From assembly GCA_037976565.1 (NCBI GenBank), contig CP137670.1:10998600-11062599 (forward strand): a DNA stretch of 64,000 nucleotides, read 5' to 3'. A program made the translations under genes and the position numbers. Shown piece after piece: positions 59,170 to 64,000 of the stretch. The notes under the pieces were generated by a model, which had not been told where the DNA came from, did no database searches, and saw only the letters and a list, made by a program, of their open reading frames with translations. Within the stretch, counting starts at the first letter, position 1; the number at the start of each line of letters is the position of its first letter. The DNA comes from Mesocentrotus franciscanus. Taxonomy: Eukaryota; Echinodermata; Echinoidea; Camarodonta; Strongylocentrotidae.

Positions 59170-59327
59170 GTCGCGCGCAGCTCCTTCCCCTGGCCCCCAA
59201 CAAAAATTGTGATCACTTACCCCCGCCCAACTTAGCGAAAAATCGGCCGGCATGATTTTCAAATTTTTTCACGAAGTGGGCCCCTTCTCTGGCCCCCTCC
59301 TTTGTCGCCGGCTGGATCCACCCCTGG
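59170..59327. mobile_element. Fragment of the GGATCC-ended hAT-like MITE
   Basis: Shares GCGAAAAATCGGCCGGCATG, CACGAAGTGGGCCCC and CGCCGGCTGGATCC with the right half of 49105-49374. The left end is missing. Confidence 0.7.
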
Positions 59328-60099
59328 TACCCATGGTACCGTTTGGTAGAAATTATATATATTTGGTACAAACAAGAGGCGTGGGTGGAGGCTGCACCCC
59401 CGCCCTTTTAAGGTAAAACAAAAACTTTAAATCAAACAAAAAATCTTTAGGGTAATGTTTTAATAGTTTACGCATTATTCACGATTTCCGTAAGTGCATT
59501 CCCCATTACTAAAAAGTATACCTTCATTGATTGTATTTTAACTTTCTTAATCTGTATGAATGACGTTAAATGTGACACTATGAACTTTAATTTTGCATAC
59601 GCAGTAATTATACTTCCTCTATTTCTCCCTCTCTCTCTCTTTCTCCCCCTTCTCAGTCTCCCTCACATGTTTCTTAACTGTTACTTTGTTCTTTTCACTA
59701 TCCTCCTGTCGATTCCCTTTTCTCTAACTCTCCCTTTCTCCCACTTTCCTTCTACTCTCCTTTTTTGCTATATCGCTCAGTGCAATATGTAAACATAGTT
59801 TGACCCTGCTTTAAGAATACTTAATTATTTCGATTGCCGTATTGTTTTTATGTTTTAATGTTCTCACATTGTATGATAACTGTTCCAACATTGATATGCA
59901 AGTTCAGTTGTTTTTATCATGTAAACTAAAAGCAATTCTGCATTCGGGCTGCCAGGTTCACGGTATTTTAATAAACCCTAAACCAAATAGCGTTAAACCT
60001 TTTCGGTCTTCTGACTAGACGATTGTCGATCGGGAGTCGGTCGTATGAGTTGAATCTAAGCTTAAAAACAAAAGGTTAAGCACAAACAGGAGTGGCAGA

Positions 60100-60742
60100 G
60101 CATATTTCAAAGTGGGGGGCACCAGCAAAACAGGGCACTTTCTGGAATAAAAGGGGCACCTAAAAAAGGAAACATCAAAATGTAAATATACCATATTTAG
60201 ACATTGGTGTATACCCCTACATTGTCATAATTGTGATTAAATTATCAGGGATGATTTCAATATTTATTTCTCTTTTTACATGGTCCAAAATACTGTTTAA
60301 GAATCATACTTTGCAGTTGGGTGTTATGGTCTGAATATTAAGAAAATTTTAAGATTCGTGACGTCGCAGTGGAAAAAATATTATAATGAGAAAAAGCAAC
60401 AACATGGGTTTTCAGCACAATTTAATCATGAAAGATGAAAATACCTTTCATAAGTAACATAACTATACTAGTTATGAATGTGAGATAGCTTTGGTGGAAT
60501 ACTTTTGTTTAAATGCTGTAAGTCGTTCTATAGGGGCATATGTTGTGGAGAAAGGAAAAGGGGAACTTTTTAGAAAGAGAAAGGACACTTATTAAAAAAA
60601 AGGAGCACATGTCAAAGTAAACCTCGAACCTGAAGAGTGGCACTCACCAGAGAGGAAAAAGGTATTTATGAGGATGGAAAAGGGGCATCTGTTGAAGGAA
60701 AAGGGGCACTTATCAAATTGTTAATAGGGGTATTTATGAGAG
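60100..60742 (+). mobile_element. GGGGCACTT element, 5' part
   Basis: Aligns with 44213 onward (GGGGGCACCA, GGGCACTTTCTGGAA, ATTATCAGGGATG). Its 3' part (63086-63262) is separated by an inserted LINE. Confidence 0.75.
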
Positions 60743-63085
60743 GTCAATTTTATTTAAGTTCATAGTTCATAGTTAATTTTATTTCTTCTTTCACAAAGAT
60801 TTGTATATAGGATTTCAACAACAAAAAAGTAACAGGAACAGCAGATTATCAATATAACAAACATAGTTTGAAGTGCAATATTAATATTCAACATACAACT
60901 CTTGTCATTAACTAAAGAAACTATATAAAAACTTACTTTAAAGTAAGATCATGTTCTGTACATGAAAAAGGGGAGACCTTATACAAGCTGGCTTGTTAGA
61001 GCATGGTCCCCAAACAGAATATCATACCTAAATGTTTTAATTACTTTGAAGAAACAAAATTTAACATTCAAACTACCTTATAAGACTAGAAACAATTACA
61101 CATGGAAAATATATTTACAAAAAAGATAGATTGATGATATATGAAAAGGAGAAAATGGGAAGATATATACAAAAGGATGGAGAGCGAAAGCGCGAAACGG
61201 AACAAAGCAACAAATGAGAACATTTGAGAAGGAAGAAAGTTATATGTATATGTAGGGGAAATGGTGATGGGGAAGAAATAGAAGAGAAAGAGAGAGAAAA
61301 GAAAAAGTACAAAAGAGCAAAACAGGGCCCCGTTTCACAAAACTTGTCATCAGTGACAAATGACAGTTTTTGTTATAAGCTACTGAAATCCTTGCTTCTG
61401 ATTGGTTATCAGCAGATTTGTCACTGATTTTTGTCATTTGTCATTGAAAAATGGCTTTGTGAAACGCCCCCCAAAACAAAGCGAGTTTGCTAATAAATGA
61501 GGAAAAGTTGGTAACGTAAGGTAAGGGCCTGCCTGGAAAAGAGGGGGAGTAGAGTTACTGTAGACAACAAACAAGAAAAAGGGTAATTACATAGGCCTAC
61601 TTTATCATATGTGATGACATAGTTTTTACATTAAATATTTTCAGCATAGTTACTCAATAAATATAATTTCAGTTTGCGTTTAAAAAACAGAGACACTGAC
61701 AGAACGAGTTACATCAATAGAAAGTGAGTTCCAAAACATGGGACCAGTATAATCTAATGTATTCAAAGCAAAGTCAGTTCTTACACGCGGTATATGAAGT
61801 GCAGTTGCCTGTCTTGTATTATTACTGTCAATTTGACTGTTCTTTCTAAATAACTGTACTAACGCATTTGGGAAAGTGCCATTTTCAAAATCATACAGGA
61901 TTGAGCCTAACTGCGAGAGATAGATATCAATAACAATTATATCACCTTTTTTTTGAGCGACAAGTAATTTAATATTTATTTGCGATTTTTAGTGACTTCC
62001 CCCTGCCAACACTCCATAATTAAGATAAGGCAAAATCAGAGTAGAGTATAAAATGAGCACAATTTCTTGTGGCACAAAAGAACGTAAGTTATAAATTACA
62101 CCAGTATTTTTAGACATAACTTTTGAAATATTACTACAATGTGATGCCCAAGTCAGCTTCTCATCAATGTGTAACCCATTAAACTTGGTGGAAGTTACCC
62201 TCACAATAATAGCATCATCAAAAAGTACGCCTCCAGGTAAGTCTGTTAGGGAATTACTAAAAAGCATATAGTTTGTCTTTTGAAGGTTCCAATACAACTT
62301 ATTTGCACGAATCCACAAAGTAACTTTCTTTAATTCACTATTAACTGTTTCTAATAAAATTTCAGGTTTTTTATGAGAAAAAAATACACTTGAATCATCT
62401 GTAAAAAATGAATGATAGGACGTCAGATGAAAAATGAAAATCATCAATATATAATAAAAAAGAAGGGGCCAAGAAGGGATTCCTGAGGGACTCAACATGA
62501 TATAGTTTTATGACTTGAGTTAATTCCAATTACTGATACATATTGTTACCTGTGAGTTAAAAAGCTCCTGAACCAACTAAGAGCGATGCCTCTGACTCCA
62601 TAATATGACAATTCACTAATTAGAATTTCATGATCAACAGTATCAAACACCTTTGAGAAATCAAAGAGTATGCCTATTGTGTGAAGTTGCTTATCTAACG
62701 CTTGAGCTACTTTATCAGTAAAATATAAGATAGTATGCGTAGTGCTGTGTTTTTCACGAAAACCAAACTGGAATTTTGAAAATGTTTTGGTCTTATTTAA
62801 AAATGTTACTGTTCTATCATATATCATCTTTTCTATTTTTTGTGTGAAAAAGATGTCGATAATGAAATGGGTCTATACATACTTAATGTTTGAGGATCAC
62901 CCTGTTTAAAAATTGGCAATTTTCATTCGTTTTGGTACAATGCCAGATAAGAAAGATAAAAGTTAAAAATATAGACAAGTGGTATTACAATTCCATGTAC
63001 GACATCCTTAATTAACTCATTTTTAATGCCATCAAAGCCAGGGCTGTTATTACTTTTAAGCGAGTTCACAAGTTTAAGCAGTTCT
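60743..63085 (-). mobile_element. LINE inserted in the GGGGCACTT element
   Basis: On the minus strand, 63070-61989 shows a non-LTR RT in order: SNNSPGFDGIKNELI, YRPISL, FGFREKHSTTH, GILFDFSKVFDTVDHE (motif A), GVRGIALSWFRSFL, TDDSSVFFSH (motif C region), LQKTNYMLFSNSL, LHIDEKLTWASHCSNISKVM, LILPYLNYGVLA. Several frame changes break it. Downstream to 60743 is 3' UTR with a repeated ACTATGA tail. It is 5'-truncated, as usual for LINEs. Confidence 0.82.
61324..61472. mobile_element. 149-bp MITE, ends GGGCCCCGTTTCACAAA
   Basis: Inverted ends GGGCCCCGTTTCACAAA and GGGGGGCGTTTCACAAA; the arms continue with GACAAATGACA motifs. Lies in the LINE 3' UTR. Confidence 0.75.
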
Positions 63086-63262
63086 AAAAGGAGTATTGAT
63101 GAAAAGGGGAAGAGGCTGATAAAAAAAGAAAAAGTGGCGTTTATCAGAGGTGAAAAGGGGCACGTATTAGAAGGGGAAGAGGAACTGCTTATTAAAAAAA
63201 GGAAAACGGCACTTTTCAAACGTAAAGAGAGGCACTTTTCAAAAGTAAAGAGGGACACTGTC
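63086..63262 (+). mobile_element. GGGGCACTT element, 3' part
   Basis: GGGGCACGTATTAGAAGG, GGCACTTTTCAAACGTAAAG and GGCACTTTTCAAAAGTAAAG arrays resume here after the LINE. Confidence 0.65.
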
Positions 63263-63274
63263 GGGGTTGGTCCT

Positions 63275-63438
63275 GTGCCCCGTATTACAACAAGTTGATA
63301 TCAATCGCAACTTATTTGCGATTGATATCAATCGCAACTATGTACATAAGAGATAGGAGCTAGACTGCAGACTTGCGATTGATTGGAGGACTTACGATTG
63401 ATTTGGATCAATCGTAACTCTTTGTAAGACGGGGCCCT
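63275..63438. mobile_element. MITE, ends GCCCCGTMTTACAA
   Basis: Left TGCCCCGTATTACAACAAG, right inverted GGCCCCGTCTTACAAAGAG; the interior repeats TTGCGATTGATATCAATCGC palindromes. Confidence 0.75.
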
Positions 63439-63589
63439 GATGTGTAATGCGTAAGCCCTTCAAGGAGAACTCTAAAAGTTGTCGAAACAAATAAAAGAAT
63501 AACATTTTCTTACTTATGTTGGCAAAACCATATCAATATTGCTATGCCATCATAAGTGACATAACATATGGACAATGTTCTCAATTTGT

Positions 63590-63795
63590 TATGGGCAATA
63601 TACATTTACTTGTTAAAGGGAGTGTAGCATGGCGAGACTATGTGTCTTTCCCGTGGACCTACTCGGGGCCAATCGAATACGACTACGGACGACGCGACCG
63701 CAGCATTCACGTGCGTGCAACATACGCGAAACCGAAGCGTGAGGAGAACTTCGGTCTGTTTCGCGAACGTGCAGTTGTCCAAATGGAGACGTAGA
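63590..63795 (+). other. Unidentified GC-richer open frame
   Basis: Open frame GSVAWRDYVSFPWTYSGPIE, YDYGRRDRSIHVRATYAKPK, ending at TAG 63793-63795. Arginine-rich and GC-richer than its flanks, but no family recognised. Followed by a probable retroposon tail, so it may be part of a repeat. Confidence 0.25.
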
Positions 63796-63829
63796 TGGCG
63801 TTAACCAGTATTTCCCATACTAAACTTCC

Positions 63830-63976
63830 TTTAATATGTCCCCCGTGATGGCATTTAAGATTGGAGACGGGTAGTAATAACATATTATGTTATGCAGGGC
63901 CCGCTGGAAGAGTAATTTCATAACTGAAGTGGCTACCCTGGGTAAATAAAACGTTATTATTATTATTATTATTATG
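63830..63976 (+). mobile_element. Retroposon 3' tail with (ATT)n end
   Basis: GAAGTGGCTACCCTGGGTAA followed by ATAAAACG and ATTATTATT. A polyadenylation signal followed by a microsatellite tail is typical of LINE/SINE 3' ends. Confidence 0.5.
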
Positions 63977-64000
63977 TTAAAATCCAGAAAAATCGACACG

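Overview
This is eukaryotic, intron-rich, AT-rich DNA full of transposable elements. It most likely comes from an echinoderm, and a sea urchin is my best guess. That rests on the style of the repeats: a foldback element with tandem-repeat arms like the sea-urchin TU family, many MITEs ending in GTTTCAC or GGATCC motifs, and CR1/L2-like LINE pieces. The species is inference.

The only protein-coding family I can name is alpha-(1,6)-fucosyltransferase (FUT8, glycosyltransferase family GT23), a Golgi enzyme that adds core fucose to N-glycans. It occurs three times. Copy 1 (+ strand, 3100-7504) has only the last three exons. Copy 2 (+ strand, 9639-22397) has seven exons and a 1-base deletion in exon 3. 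Copy 3 (- strand, 50213-39868) has seven exons and a net 4-base insertion in exon 6. Exon phases and lengths match between copies (about 434-435 codons once each indel is discounted). Copies 2 and 3 end at the same stop codon, before the SH3 domain that vertebrate FUT8 carries.

Large-scale layout: 1-7584 is almost identical to 14893-22477 and is followed by exactly 500 Ns (7585-8084). Base 1 matches the base just after a poly-G run (14881-14892), so an assembly duplicate is as likely as a real tandem copy. The larger structure, 8085 to about 50690, behaves as one huge inverted duplication. Convergent FUT8-like genes sit on the two arms, and a second inverted repeat lies near the middle (about 25240-28255 against 29655-31830), centred close to 28950. 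Later insertions have made the arms unequal.

22.8-39.4 kb holds LINE fragments, the central inverted repeat, a 3.7-kb foldback element (33669-37402), and a LINE broken by a GCGTA-rich element (38151-38756). 50.7-64 kb has no gene I recognise. It contains a hairpin-array repeat, a piggyBac-like TTAA element, LINE fragments (a long antisense one at about 60743-63085), MITEs and low-complexity tracts. Several insertions can be polarised by comparing filled and empty sites between FUT8 copies. They include hAT-like elements with 8-bp target duplications, one of which duplicates a splice donor, and several families flanked by TTAA.
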